A DNA stretch of 64,000 bases, from the NCBI GenBank assembly GCA_002356515.1, contig AP017605.1, forward strand, positions 4,597,001 to 4,661,000. The letters are read 5' to 3'. The stretch is from Mesorhizobium loti (lineage in GTDB: Bacteria > Pseudomonadota > Alphaproteobacteria > Rhizobiales > Rhizobiaceae). The notes under the pieces were generated by a model. The model saw only the letters and a list, made by a program, of their open reading frames with translations, did no database searches and was not told the DNA's origin. Shown in pieces: positions 1 to 8,342 of this stretch (positions are counted from its first letter, which is position 1; every line of letters starts with the position of its first letter). Position numbers and translations under genes: made by a program.

Positions 1-361
1 TTGCCAAGGTGAGCTGCCGCGCAATCGCCGTGGCTGCGATCAGGCCGTCCATCGATGACAGGCCGCGCCCACGGCGCTTGGCAAGGCCCATCAGGTCGCC
101 CCAGGCCAAGGCAACCGGTTCGTCCACCGGCAAAACCCTTTGCTCGAAGCGCTGCGGCAGGTCCCGAGCGAGCCATTCGGCGAGTGCCTCGCGTTTCCGG
201 CCCTCATCCATCAGGGCGACGCCGCGCCGGATCTCGGCGATCGATATGACGCTGATGAATGAGCGGTCCTCATCAAGCCCGTCCAGCCAGTCCAGAACGC
301 TTGCGTCCGGCGCCGGCCTTGTCACCTCGGACAGGACATTCGTATCGAGCAGCAGCCTCAC
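1..361 (-). CDS. VapC-like PIN-domain toxin, cut by window edge
   Basis: The minus-strand frame starts at a GTG whose last bases overlap the antitoxin stop (GTGA). About 120 residues are present and the frame leaves the window at base 1, so only the C-terminal end is missing. The start reads VRLLLDTNVLSE, the usual PIN opening with the first metal-binding Asp; a central acidic motif (AEIRRG) and the late SSMDGLIAATA motif give the other expected acidic residues. VapC toxins are Mg-dependent RNases neutralised by the co-transcribed antitoxin. The gene order, antitoxin first with a 4-nt overlap, fits a type II module. The RNA target cannot be told from sequence. Confidence 0.85.
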   Translation of the reverse strand, partial: MRLLLDTNVLSEVTRPAPDASVLDWLDGLDEDRSFISVISIAEIRRGVALMDEGRKREALAEWLARDLPQRFEQRVLPVDEPVALAWGDLMGLAKRRGRGLSSMDGLIAATAIARQLTLA

Positions 362-624
362 AGCGGCAGGTCACGCGGCTCGTCGGGCTGACGTTCAAGG
401 TCGAGATCGGCGCCGCGCAGCGGTGACCCCAGCAGGAACTGCGCAAGCGTACCCTTGCGCACGGTCTTCCGCTGCCATTCCTCGGCCGAGACGACAACCA
501 CGCTTGGCTTGCCGTTCTTGGTGATCGTCTGCGGCGACGACTGCGCGCGCTCGATAACCTCCGAGAGCCGGGCCTTTGCTCCGGCGACCGTCCAGTTGGT
601 ATCCTCTTTGGTCTCAGGACGCAT
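358..624 (-). CDS. Phd/YefM-family antitoxin
   Basis: An 88-residue protein. I chose the ATG at 624 because GGAG sits about seven bases upstream; an in-frame ATG at 642 is possible, and a longer frame exists but would run through the likely promoter. The WTVAGAKARLSEVIERAQ stretch followed by ITKNGKPSVVVVSAEEW is the typical Phd/YefM DNA-binding N-terminal fold; the C-terminal tail (ERQPDEPRDLPL) would be the toxin-wrapping segment. It overlaps the downstream PIN toxin gene by four bases. Antitoxins of this family repress their own promoter, and tandem TGACTAT repeats lie just upstream. Confidence 0.85.
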   Translation of the reverse strand: MRPETKEDTNWTVAGAKARLSEVIERAQSSPQTITKNGKPSVVVVSAEEWQRKTVRKGTLAQFLLGSPLRGADLDLERQPDEPRDLPL

Positions 625-644
625 TTCAACCTCCGTGACCATTC

Positions 645-660
645 TGACTATCTTGACTAT
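645..660 (-). promoter_or_regulatory. tandem TGACTAT repeats upstream of the antitoxin, putative autoregulatory operator
   Basis: TGACTAT occurs at 645-651 and again at 654-660, nine bases apart, next to an AT-rich TATATAAG stretch in an otherwise GC-rich region. The position, 20-35 bases ahead of the antitoxin start, fits operator DNA for Phd/YefM autoregulation. Binding is inferred only. Confidence 0.4.
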
Positions 661-752
661 ATAAGAATGGCGATGAGGCGGCAACAGGGAAGGAGCGAGC
701 ATGCCTTTGACTGGTCCGCAACCAGTCACGCTGTCGTTGATATTTTTCGGCT

Positions 753-777
753 ATCTCGGCCAACAGATGGCCGAGAT
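753..777. terminator. 10-bp inverted repeat after the SDR gene
   Basis: ATCTCGGCCA and TGGCCGAGAT are separated by five bases, downstream of the SDR stop on the minus strand. There is no T-run after the stem on the minus strand, so it may be a weak terminator or an RNA-stabilising hairpin at the end of the polyol operon. Confidence 0.4.
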
Positions 778-807
778 GCTTCTGGCCGTGCGGCTGCTCG
801 GACGCTG

Positions 808-1602
808 CTACTCGCCAATCACTCCGGCGATGTTCTGGTCGTAGTCGACCAGCGACCCGGTCATGACACCGGCCTGCGGGCTGATCATGTAGGTGATCAG
901 CCGGGCGAGCTGGTCCGGCTTGACCAACTGGCCCATCGGCTGCGCGGCCTCGGCTTTCGCCAGCCAGTCATCGGGCGCGTCGTGCCATTTCTTCTGCACG
1001 ATGTCCTCGCCCTCCGTGTCCATCCATCCGGGCAGCACGGCGTTGCAGCGGATGCGGTTCTTCCGATACGAGCTGGCGACGTTCTTGGTCAACGTCATCA
1101 GCGCGCCCTTGCTGGTCGAATAGGGCGTCAGGAAGGACTGGCCGGCATGTGCCGACATCGACAGCACGTTGACGATCGAGCCCGGTGCCTTGCGCTCCAG
1201 GAGATGCGCGACGAGCCCCTGCATCAGGAAGAACGGGCCACGCACATTGGTGTCGAAGATCTGGTCGAAGAGCTCTTCCGAGGTTTCGACCAGTGAGCCG
1301 CGCGCCGAGGTGGCGGCGGCGTTGACCAGCGCATTGATGCTGCCGAAATGCGAGAGCGCGGTGGCGACGGCGCGCTTGCAGTCGGCCACCTTCGAGACGT
1401 CGGCGCTGATGAAGATCGCGTCGACGCCGGCCTTCTTGAAGTGGGCGGCGGCCTTGTCGCCCTTCTCCTGCGAGCGGCCGATGAGCGCCAGCGCCCGGCA
1501 GCCTTCGTCGGCCAGCGCCTCGGCGACGGCGAAGCCGATGCCTTGGGCGCCGCCGGTGACGATGGCGCGTGTTGTCGAATTGCGATCGGTTGATGCGCTC
1601 AT
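808..1602 (-). CDS. SDR-family NAD(P)-dependent oxidoreductase, last gene of the polyol operon
   Basis: A 264-residue classical short-chain dehydrogenase. The cofactor motif TGGAQGIG is at residues 16-23, NAAATS follows near 94, and the catalytic set is Ser148, Tyr161 and Lys165 (YSTSK). The start has GGAG upstream. It lies 30 bases after the inositol dehydrogenase-like gene on the same strand and so is probably co-transcribed with the importer. The likely role is oxidation or reduction of a polyol or inositol-derived ring alcohol, but family membership does not fix the substrate. 3-oxoacyl-ACP reductase-like enzymes look similar; the context argues for sugar metabolism. Confidence 0.8.
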   Translation of the reverse strand: MSASTDRNSTTRAIVTGGAQGIGFAVAEALADEGCRALALIGRSQEKGDKAAAHFKKAGVDAIFISADVSKVADCKRAVATALSHFGSINALVNAAATSARGSLVETSEELFDQIFDTNVRGPFFLMQGLVAHLLERKAPGSIVNVLSMSAHAGQSFLTPYSTSKGALMTLTKNVASSYRKNRIRCNAVLPGWMDTEGEDIVQKKWHDAPDDWLAKAEAAQPMGQLVKPDQLARLITYMISPQAGVMTGSLVDYDQNIAGVIGE

Positions 1603-1632
1603 CGCTTTGCTCCTGTGGCTTGGGTCCGGTTC

Positions 1633-2628
1633 TTACTTGTCGAGGCGGACGGTCTTGCCCGTCGTCGCCGACTTCAGCGCCGCATCCGCCAGCTTCAGCG
1701 CCACCAGGCCGTCGGCGCCGCTCGGAGCCGCTTTCTTGCCTGAGGTCGCGGCGGCGATGAACGAGGCGATCTCGATGGCATAGGCGTCGAGATAGCGGGT
1801 CATGAAGAAGTCGTGCAGCGGCGGGCGCGTATAGCCCTTGTCGTTTGCCACTTCGATCGACACCGGCCGCTGGTTTTCAGCTGCGACCATGCCTTTCGAG
1901 CCGTGCACCTCGATGCGCTGGTCGTAGCCATAGGTGGCGCGGCGCGAGTTGGAGATGACGGCCTGCTTGCCCGAAGCGGTCTCCAGGATGACGCTGACCG
2001 AGTCGAAATCGCCGGCCTCGCCAATCTTCTTGTCGACCAGCACCGAAGCGTGCGCGGAGACCGCCACCGGCTCTTCGCCGAGCAGGAAGCGCGCCATGTC
2101 GAAATCATGGATGGTCATATCGCGAAAAATGCCGCCCGAGCGGGCGATATAGTCCAGCGGCGGCGGGCCGGGATCGCGCGAAGTGATGGTGACCATCTCG
2201 ACGGTGCCGATGGCGCCGTCGTCGATCGCCTTGCGCACGGCGGCGAAATGCGGATCGAAACGCCTGTTGAAGCCGACCATCAGCGTTGCCTTGGCCTTCT
2301 CGACCACGGCCAGGCATTTTTCCACGCGCTTCACGCTCAGGTCGATCGGCTTCTCGCAGAAGATCGCCTTGCCGGCCTTGGCAAAGCGTTCGATCAGATC
2401 GGCATGGGTGTCGGTCGGCGTGCAGATGACCACGGCGTCGATATCCGCGGATTTCTCGATGGCGTCGATCGTACGCACCTCGGCGCCATAGGCCGATGCC
2501 AGTTCCTTTGCCGCCTTCTCGAAGGCGTCGGCAACGGCAACCAGTTTGGCCTGCGGATTGGAACCAACGGCGCGGGCATGGACCTTGCCGATGCGGCCGG
2601 CACCGAGGAGGGCGAAGCGGAGAGTCAT
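1633..2628 (-). CDS. iolG: inositol 2-dehydrogenase-like Gfo/Idh/MocA oxidoreductase
   Basis: A 331-residue protein. The frame is open much further upstream, but the start at 2628 (MTLRFALLGAGRIG) has AAAGGA upstream and begins directly with the Rossmann GxGxxG. The EKP motif with the catalytic Lys93 and the GGIFRDMTIHDFDMAR block, with Asp170 and His174, are the hallmarks of inositol dehydrogenases. The known reaction is myo-inositol + NAD to 2-keto-myo-inositol + NADH; rhizopine (scyllo-inosamine) dehydrogenase MocA is in the same family. Placement after an ABC importer supports use of an imported inositol-like compound. Myo-inositol specificity is likely but not proven. Confidence 0.8.
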   Translation of the reverse strand: MTLRFALLGAGRIGKVHARAVGSNPQAKLVAVADAFEKAAKELASAYGAEVRTIDAIEKSADIDAVVICTPTDTHADLIERFAKAGKAIFCEKPIDLSVKRVEKCLAVVEKAKATLMVGFNRRFDPHFAAVRKAIDDGAIGTVEMVTITSRDPGPPPLDYIARSGGIFRDMTIHDFDMARFLLGEEPVAVSAHASVLVDKKIGEAGDFDSVSVILETASGKQAVISNSRRATYGYDQRIEVHGSKGMVAAENQRPVSIEVANDKGYTRPPLHDFFMTRYLDAYAIEIASFIAAATSGKKAAPSGADGLVALKLADAALKSATTGKTVRLDK

Positions 2629-2741
2629 GGAATGTCCTTTGAAGGTGGTTCGAAACTGTCGGCGCCGGTCATGGGCGCGGGTGATTTTCCGGTCAAGACA
2701 AGATCGACAGGAGGCGATGACCGCCGCCTCCACGCCCGGCG

Positions 2742-3509
2742 TTAGGCCGCGAGTTCCGCCTCTCCGGTCTTGGCGCCGGTGATGTAGGAGACGATGTCCT
2801 GGCCGTCGGTGTTCTCCTTGCGCAGATTGGCGACGATGCGGCCGCGCCGGAAGACGACGATGCGGTCGCACAGGTCGAACACCTGGCGCATATTGTGGCT
2901 GATCAGGATCAGCGGCTCGCCATTGGCCTTCAGCGTGCGGATGATGTTTTCGACCTGCGCCGTTTCTTGCACGCCGAGAGCCGCCGTCGGCTCGTCCATG
3001 ATGATCAGCTTGGAGGCGAAGGTCGCCGTCCTGGCGATCGCCACGCACTGCCGCTGACCGCCCGACATGTGGCGGATGGTGTTGGAGAGATTGGGGATTT
3101 TCACCGCCGTGCGCACCAGCGCCGCCTCGGTCGCCTTGCGCATGTATTTGCGGTCGAGGATCGAGAATGGCCCCAGATTGAACAGCACCTTTTCGCGGCC
3201 GAGGAACAGGTTCGACGGCACGTCGAGATCATCGGCCAACGCCAGGTTCTGAAACACCGTCTCGATGCCCGCCGTGCGGGCCTCGATCGGGCCGGTGAAA
3301 TTCACTTCCTTGCCGTCGAACCAGACCTTCCCGCTGGTGCGTTGCTCGACAGCCGTGATCTGGCGCACGAAGGTCGACTTGCCGGCGCCATTGTCGCCCA
3401 TGATGGCGACATGTTCGCCCTTGCGCAGCTCGAAGTTCGCGCCTTCCAGCGCATGCACGCCGCCATAGCGCTTGGTTAGGTTTTCGGTCTTCAGGACGAT
3501 GTCTGACAT
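2742..3509 (-). CDS. ATP-binding subunit of sugar/polyol ABC importer
   Basis: A 255-residue ATPase. I place the start at 3509 (MSDIVLKTENL), with GAGGG upstream and only two bases after the permease stop, rather than at an upstream in-frame ATG. Walker A is GDNGAGKS, the signature is MSGGQRQ, and Walker B is LIIMDEP with the switch His in LISHN. It has a single ABC domain, unlike the double-domain RbsA type common in CUT2 importers; single-domain FrcA/IntC-like subunits are known in rhizobia. It would work with the permease at 3512-4588 and the binding protein at 4690-5631. Confidence 0.9.
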   Translation of the reverse strand: MSDIVLKTENLTKRYGGVHALEGANFELRKGEHVAIMGDNGAGKSTFVRQITAVEQRTSGKVWFDGKEVNFTGPIEARTAGIETVFQNLALADDLDVPSNLFLGREKVLFNLGPFSILDRKYMRKATEAALVRTAVKIPNLSNTIRHMSGGQRQCVAIARTATFASKLIIMDEPTAALGVQETAQVENIIRTLKANGEPLILISHNMRQVFDLCDRIVVFRRGRIVANLRKENTDGQDIVSYITGAKTGEAELAA

Positions 3510-3511
3510 GG

Positions 3512-4588
3512 TTAAGCCCTCAATGCCCGCAGGCGTTGGCGCCACTGGTCGAGAACGACAGCCCCGACGATGATCACGCCCTTGACCATCTCCTGGTAAT
3601 AGGCGTCGAGGCGCAGGAAGGTGAAGCCGGAGATGATGACGCCGAAGATCAGCGAGCCGATCACCGTACCGACGATCGAGCCGCGGCCGCCCGACAGCGA
3701 GACGCCGCCGATGACCGCCATGGCGATCGCGTCGAGTTCGTACATCACGCCCATGCCGGACTGAGCGGTGAGGTTCTTGGAGGAAAGCACCACCGCGGCA
3801 AGTGAGGCGAGGATGCCGGCGATGACGTAAACCAGGATCTTGTGGTTGGCGATCTTGATGCCGGACATGCGCGCGGCATCCTCATTGGAGCCGATCGCAT
3901 AACAGTGCTTGCCGTACCTTGTGTAGGTCATGATCAGCTGGAACAGGATCGCCAGCGACAGGAAGATAATGACGGGCATCAGCCCCTTGCCGATTGCGGC
4001 AAAACTGTCGGTGGGAAACGAGATCGGCTGGCCCTTGGACCACCATTTGGCAATGCCGCGCGCGGTGACCATCATGCCGAGCGTGGCGATGAAGGGCGGA
4101 ATGCGCGTGTAGGCGATCAACGAGCCGTTGACCAGGCCGGCGAGCAGGCCGCAGCCGATCGCCACCAGCACGGGCACGATGACAGGCAGGTCGGTCCAGC
4201 CTTGCGCCAGGAACATCGCCTTCGGGTTGGGGTTGCCGTTGACCGTCGCCACCTGGGCGAAACTCATGGCGATCATCGCCGTCGCACCGACGATCGAACC
4301 CGAAGACAGGTCGATGCCGCCGCAAATGATGACTTGCGTCACGCCGATGGCGATGATGCCGACGATCGACACCTGCAGGATGATGATCTGCAGGCGCGCC
4401 TCATTGAAGATCCCCGAGACATCGCTGCGGGTGTTGAACAGGAAACTGTCGCCGAGAAAGATGCGGCCGATCGCTTCGAAGATGACAACGAGAATGACGA
4501 GCGCCAGGAAAACGTTGAATTCGGCTGGCCATGCGCGCTTCTTCGCATCGTAGGTGAGCCCTCCGACGCCATGAGATGTCTGTGCCAA
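3512..4588 (-). CDS. RbsC-type permease of sugar/polyol ABC importer (TTG start)
   Basis: A 358-residue inner-membrane protein of the BPD_transp_2 (RbsC/CUT2) family with about nine to ten hydrophobic segments. The GGIDLSSGSIVGATAM region and the late AIAMAVIGGVSLSGGRGS block are typical of the family. The start codon is TTG at 4588, preceded by a strong GGAGGA at proper spacing; no ATG fits as well. It is separated from the binding-protein gene by about 100 bases holding a stem-loop, and it is followed two bases later by the ATPase. It forms the translocation channel for an inositol-like substrate. Confidence 0.9.
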   Translation of the reverse strand: MAQTSHGVGGLTYDAKKRAWPAEFNVFLALVILVVIFEAIGRIFLGDSFLFNTRSDVSGIFNEARLQIIILQVSIVGIIAIGVTQVIICGGIDLSSGSIVGATAMIAMSFAQVATVNGNPNPKAMFLAQGWTDLPVIVPVLVAIGCGLLAGLVNGSLIAYTRIPPFIATLGMMVTARGIAKWWSKGQPISFPTDSFAAIGKGLMPVIIFLSLAILFQLIMTYTRYGKHCYAIGSNEDAARMSGIKIANHKILVYVIAGILASLAAVVLSSKNLTAQSGMGVMYELDAIAMAVIGGVSLSGGRGSIVGTVIGSLIFGVIISGFTFLRLDAYYQEMVKGVIIVGAVVLDQWRQRLRALRA

Positions 4589-4646
4589 TCTTCTATCCTC
4601 CGTCAGCCGCGGTCGTTCCTCTCGCCTTCAGGCGCTGAGGGAAAGG

Positions 4647-4676
4647 GGAGCGGCGCTGTCTTTTGCGCGCCGCTCC
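4647..4676 (-). promoter_or_regulatory. intercistronic 10-bp stem-loop between binding-protein and permease genes
   Basis: GGAGCGGCGC (4647-4656) and GCGCCGCTCC (4667-4676) form a perfect stem between the stop of the binding-protein gene and the permease start. Such hairpins in ABC importer operons commonly stabilise the upstream mRNA or partly terminate it, giving excess binding protein over membrane subunits. The structure is seen; the function is inferred. Confidence 0.6.
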
Positions 4677-4689
4677 GTATGTCCGTGGC

Positions 4690-5631
4690 TCAGTTCTTCT
4701 TCAGGAACTTGTCGATGTTGGCCGGGGTGACGAGCTGGAACGGAACGTAGACCTTGTGCTCGACCTTCTCGCCCTTGGACAGCTTGAGCGCCGCATCCAG
4801 CGCACCGGCACCCTGGCCGGCCGCGTCCTGGAACACAGTTGCGTCGAGGTCGCCGGCCTGCATGGCGGCAAGCGCGTCCTGCGTGGCATCGACACCGCCC
4901 ACGACAACCGACTTCATGTCGATGTTGGCTGCCTTCATCGCCTGGATGGCGCCGATGGCGCTTTCGTCATTGTTGGCGATGACGCCGTCGAACTTCTTGC
5001 CGGTCGACAGCCAGTTGGTCATCAGGTTCTGCGCTTCGTCACGGTTCCAGTTCGACGTCTGCTTGTCGATGATCTTGATGAAGCTGCAATCCGGCGTGGC
5101 GATCACCTCTTCGATGTCCTTGGTGCGTTGCACGGCGGCTTGGTTGGAAAGCTCACCCATGATCACATAGACGTTGGCTTCCTTCTTGCCGGCTTCCTTG
5201 AACAGGCGGCAGACTTCCTTGGTTTCGAGCGTGCCGGAATCGGCCTCGTTCGAGGCGACGAAGGCCTGGTTGTCCGGCAGCGTGTTCACGTTGACCGGCT
5301 CGCGGTTGACATAGACAAGCGGAATCTTGGCAGCCGCGGCGGCGTCCGACATCGCTTGGGTGGCCGAGGTGTCAACCGGGTTGACGATGATCGCGTCGAC
5401 GCCCGAAGCGGCGAAGTTCTTGATCTGGTCGAGTTGCTTGGCGACGTCGTTCTGTGCGTCTTCGACCTGCAGTTCGACGCCGCTCATGCCCTTGGCCTGC
5501 GCGATCATGCCGTTGCGCAGCACGGTGAGGAAGTTGTCGTCGAACTTGGCCATCGATACGCCGATCTTGGCGGCCATGGCCGATGAACTCATCAGCGCCG
5601 CGAAGGCGACGCCCAAAAGCAGTTTCTTCAT
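4690..5631 (-). CDS. periplasmic inositol/rhizopine-type sugar-binding protein
   Basis: A 313-residue periplasmic-binding protein (Peripla_BP_4, ribose-binding-like) with a signal peptide ending at SSAMAA. It has the GVSMAKFDDNFLTVLRNG opening, a VDAIIVNPVDTSAT hinge region and ANNDESAIGAIQA, which I associate with rhizobial inositol-binding proteins (IntA/IbpA) and the rhizopine-binding protein MocB. GGAGGAG precedes the ATG. It is the first gene of the minus-strand operon and captures substrate for the permease and ATPase. The inositol dehydrogenase downstream supports an inositol-like ligand; ribose or another sugar cannot be excluded. Confidence 0.85.
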   Translation of the reverse strand: MKKLLLGVAFAALMSSSAMAAKIGVSMAKFDDNFLTVLRNGMIAQAKGMSGVELQVEDAQNDVAKQLDQIKNFAASGVDAIIVNPVDTSATQAMSDAAAAAKIPLVYVNREPVNVNTLPDNQAFVASNEADSGTLETKEVCRLFKEAGKKEANVYVIMGELSNQAAVQRTKDIEEVIATPDCSFIKIIDKQTSNWNRDEAQNLMTNWLSTGKKFDGVIANNDESAIGAIQAMKAANIDMKSVVVGGVDATQDALAAMQAGDLDATVFQDAAGQGAGALDAALKLSKGEKVEHKVYVPFQLVTPANIDKFLKKN

Positions 5632-6029
5632 TGTATCTCTCCTCCACTTTTGGTGTCCGGTTGCACCGATCTATCCGGAATCCCCGATCTCCCCGGGGAA
5701 TCTCTCCCTGATATCGTTTCGTCCCGCGCGGCATTCCCTGCCTTGGCTGGAACGCCGAGCCCTCTGTTTGAAACAGACGTTCCGGAACGAAAGAACCAAA
5801 ATGTACAGCTAGTGAAATATTTATTCCATTTCGCCACGAGACGTCAAGGGCGATTCCAAGGCCGGATGCGCGATTCTGATGTCGACGCAGACAAGCCATG
5901 CGCGAGGCCGCCGGGCGCACGCCGGCTGCGCAGCCAATTCCGCGGTGGATCGCCAGGCGATCCGGCACCTATCAGCCGTGATGGGTTCTTTCATCCGCCG
6001 ACGGAATGCGGCTGGAGTACTGGAGATCG
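5632..6029. promoter_or_regulatory. 398-bp regulatory gap ahead of the importer operon with two adjacent palindromes
   Basis: No convincing gene lies here. At 5764-5776 there is CTGTTTgAAACAG and at 5778-5789 CGTTCCGGAACG, both perfect palindromes separated by one base, then an AT-rich stretch at 5797-5825. This looks like operator plus promoter DNA for the minus-strand operon. The neighbouring LacI-type regulator ends at 6030. A related sequence lies ahead of the mocE-like gene (8343-8371). Confidence 0.5.
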
Positions 6030-7061
6030 CTAGATATTTTCGGGCAGGTAGATCTCGAACGGCAGAAAAGTCTGTCCCGGCGCGTTCGCGGCACCTGTCT
6101 CGATGGCATGCGCCATCAGATCCAGCAGTTCGCGGCAAAGCGCCGGCAGCGGCGTCGAGATCACCATCGTCAGGATGCCGTCCGCCAACGCCGAACGCGA
6201 GACCGCCGTGATCTCGTTGCAGACGACTGCCGGCATCTCGGCTGGCCTCGCCTGCCTTAGTGCGGCGACCGCGCCTTCCATGCCGCCGCCGGCGACATAG
6301 CAGCCGACCAGATCGGGGTGGCGGCCGAGAAGCTCGAGCAGCGTGTCCTGCGTGATCTGGTTGGCCTCGAGATTGACCAGCGTTTCCAGCAAGGTGAAGT
6401 CCGGCGCCTGTTCGCGGAAGAAAGAGCGGAAGCCGATCTCGCGCAATTCATGCCCGTGGAAACGGTGGCTGCCGACGAACAGCGCCACCTTGCCCGGCCG
6501 CCTCGCCGCCTTCGAGATCATCCAGGCCGCGGTTCTGCCCACCTTGCGGTTGTCGAGGCCGACATAGCCCTCGCGGATGCCGGCGGCGAAGTCGGACAGC
6601 AACGAAAACACCGGCAGGCCTTTCGCTTTCATCTCCTCGACGGTGACCGTCAGTGTCGGGTGATCCGGCCCGACCAGCGCGACCGCCCTGCATTTGGCGG
6701 CCAGCTTGCGCGTGCGCTCGACGATTTCGTCCGGCGTCAGCGAACTGGCGAAATCGATGATCGCGACGCCGCGGAAACGCTGCGACTGCGCCACCGCAAG
6801 TTCGAGCTGCCGCGCGAACTCCGTGTAGAACACATCATTGCCTCTCAAGAGCAGGAAGCCGAGCCGGTACTCCGGCAGTTCATGGCGCATCCGCTGCTTG
6901 ATCAGCCCGGCCGCGTGATAGCCGATCTCGGTCGCGGTCTCGTAGACGCGGCGCGCGGTCTCTTCGCGCACCGGCAGACGGTTGTTGAGCACCCGGTCCA
7001 CCGTGGCAACGCTGACGCCGGAGATGCGCGCCAGATCGGTGATGGTCGGCCGTTTCGCCAT
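6030..7061 (-). CDS. LacI-family transcriptional regulator of the polyol locus
   Basis: A 343-residue protein. The start at 7061 (MAKRPTITDL) has GAGGG upstream and begins right at the LacI helix-turn-helix (ITDLARISGVSVATVDRVLN); upstream in-frame starts would add 56 residues of non-domain sequence. The rest is a periplasmic-binding-like sensor domain, expected to bind a sugar or polyol. It sits between the importer operon (same strand) and the divergent MocDEF-like genes, so it can plausibly control both. Inverted GATAG/CTATC half-sites just upstream are candidate operators. Confidence 0.85.
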   Translation of the reverse strand: MAKRPTITDLARISGVSVATVDRVLNNRLPVREETARRVYETATEIGYHAAGLIKQRMRHELPEYRLGFLLLRGNDVFYTEFARQLELAVAQSQRFRGVAIIDFASSLTPDEIVERTRKLAAKCRAVALVGPDHPTLTVTVEEMKAKGLPVFSLLSDFAAGIREGYVGLDNRKVGRTAAWMISKAARRPGKVALFVGSHRFHGHELREIGFRSFFREQAPDFTLLETLVNLEANQITQDTLLELLGRHPDLVGCYVAGGGMEGAVAALRQARPAEMPAVVCNEITAVSRSALADGILTMVISTPLPALCRELLDLMAHAIETGAANAPGQTFLPFEIYLPENI

Positions 7062-7102
7062 GATCGCCCTCGTTCGATTGCGGGACAAGGGTACATCATT
7101 CT

Positions 7103-7147
7103 GATAGGAAATGATAGAAACTATCTTTGTGATATTGAGTCTATCAT
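7103..7147. promoter_or_regulatory. GATAG/CTATC half-site cluster between the LacI gene and the hydroxylase gene
   Basis: GATAG occurs at 7103-7107 and 7113-7117, with inverted partners at 7121-7125 (GATAGaaaCTATC) and 7142-7146; ATGATAG (7111) and CTATCAT (7141) form a wider inverted pair. The spot is between divergent genes starting at 7061 and 7228. It is a good operator candidate for the adjacent LacI regulator; binding is inferred. Confidence 0.5.
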
Positions 7148-7227
7148 GGCTCAGCGGTATTTTCACGCTCGAAGCCAATGGGCAAGCGGCATTCGCTTGG
7201 GCGGGTGCCTTGCCGAGGGAGGCAATC

Positions 7228-8319
7228 ATGACCGCAGCGCCGTCCCGGCGTGACTACAGCCTGATCGGCCGCGACGCCAAGCTCGCCGTGGAAAACGGCC
7301 TGTCGGCGGCCGAGTGGTATCACACCGACATTCCCCGCAAGCAGATGAAGGAGCTGATGCAGCGCTCCGACGGCCCGGCGATCCGCGACACCGCCATCTG
7401 GCTCGCCGCCCTCCTCGTCAGCGGCGCCGGCGGCGCCTGGTTCTGGGGTACGTGGTGGTGCGTGCCGTTCTTCTTCGTCTATGGCGTCCTCTACGGCTCG
7501 TCGACGGATTCACGCTGGCACGAATGCGGCCACGGCACGGCGTTCCGGACGCAATGGATGAATGATGCGGTCTATCAGATCGCCTGCTTCATGATCATGC
7601 GCAACCCGGTGACCTGGCGCTGGAGCCACACGCGCCATCACACCGACACCATCATTGTCGGCCGCGACCCGGAAATCTCGGTCATGCGGCCGCCGGACCT
7701 GGTGCGCGCGCTCCTCGGCTTTGTCGGTGTAACAGATGCCTGGCATGCAATGTCGGACATGCTGCGCAACGCCGCAGGCAACATCAGCCCGGCCGAAAAG
7801 ACCTTCATTCCCGAGCAGGAGCAACCCAAGGCGATCCGCATTGCCCGCATCTGGACCGCGATCTATGCCGCGACCATCGCCCTGGCGCTCTACACCGGCT
7901 CCTTCCTGCCCTTGATGCTGGTCGGCCTGCCCAGGCTCTATGGTGCCTGGCATCACGTCATGGTCGGCCTGCTGCAGCATGGCGGCCTCGCCGACAATGT
8001 CATCGACCACCGGCTGAACAGCCGCACCGTCTACATGAACCCGGTCAGCCGCTTCATCTACTGGAACATGAACTATCACGTCGAGCATCACATGTTCCCG
8101 ATGGTGCCCTACCATGCGCTGCCGAAGCTGCATGAACTGATCAAGCATGATTTGCCGGCGCCGACGCCGTCGATCCTGGCAGGCTACCGCGAGATGATCC
8201 CGGTTTTCCTCCGCCAGCTGCGCAACGAGGACTATTTCCTGAAGCGCGAACTGCCGCCGACCGCGAGGCCGTACCGCGAGGAATTCCACAGCGATGCCGT
8301 CGCCGTCGCGGCGGAATGA
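7228..8319 (+). CDS. MocD-like diiron fatty-acid-desaturase-fold hydroxylase
   Basis: A 363-residue membrane protein. The ATG at 7228 follows GAGGGAGG; the frame stays open upstream but without a good start. It carries the three histidine boxes of membrane diiron desaturases/hydroxylases: HECGH (98-102), HTRHH (134-138) and HVEHH (284-288), plus His251 in LLQHGG, with hydrophobic segments between. It is followed by a Rieske ferredoxin and a FAD reductase, matching the MocDEF arrangement reported for rhizopine catabolism, where a ferredoxin-dependent oxygenase is thought to demethylate 3-O-methyl-scyllo-inosamine. The substrate here is inferred from context; a lipid desaturase is the alternative. 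Confidence 0.75.
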   Translation: MTAAPSRRDYSLIGRDAKLAVENGLSAAEWYHTDIPRKQMKELMQRSDGPAIRDTAIWLAALLVSGAGGAWFWGTWWCVPFFFVYGVLYGSSTDSRWHECGHGTAFRTQWMNDAVYQIACFMIMRNPVTWRWSHTRHHTDTIIVGRDPEISVMRPPDLVRALLGFVGVTDAWHAMSDMLRNAAGNISPAEKTFIPEQEQPKAIRIARIWTAIYAATIALALYTGSFLPLMLVGLPRLYGAWHHVMVGLLQHGGLADNVIDHRLNSRTVYMNPVSRFIYWNMNYHVEHHMFPMVPYHALPKLHELIKHDLPAPTPSILAGYREMIPVFLRQLRNEDYFLKRELPPTARPYREEFHSDAVAVAAE

Positions 8320-8342
8320 TCGCGGCGAACCGATCTGGATCC

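Noticed and set aside
1633..3048. A 471-codon minus-strand frame that could suggest a fused ABC-dehydrogenase protein
   Set aside because: The first 140 residues are out of frame with the true ABC ATPase and low in motif content. The dehydrogenase starts cleanly at 2628 with its own ribosome site.
3842..4750. Long plus-strand open frame of about 300 codons
   Set aside because: It is antisense to the importer permease and binding-protein genes, full of Asp/His/Arg runs typical of GC-rich shadow frames, with no ribosome site or family motif.
5632..6029. Possible small gene in the largest gap
   Set aside because: Short frames exist on both strands, but none has a ribosome site or plausible composition; palindromes and AT-rich DNA point to a control region.
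6030..7229. Longer start of the LacI regulator at 7229
   Set aside because: The extra 56 residues precede the HTH, overlap the operator-like sites and the divergent gene start, and lack a ribosome site.
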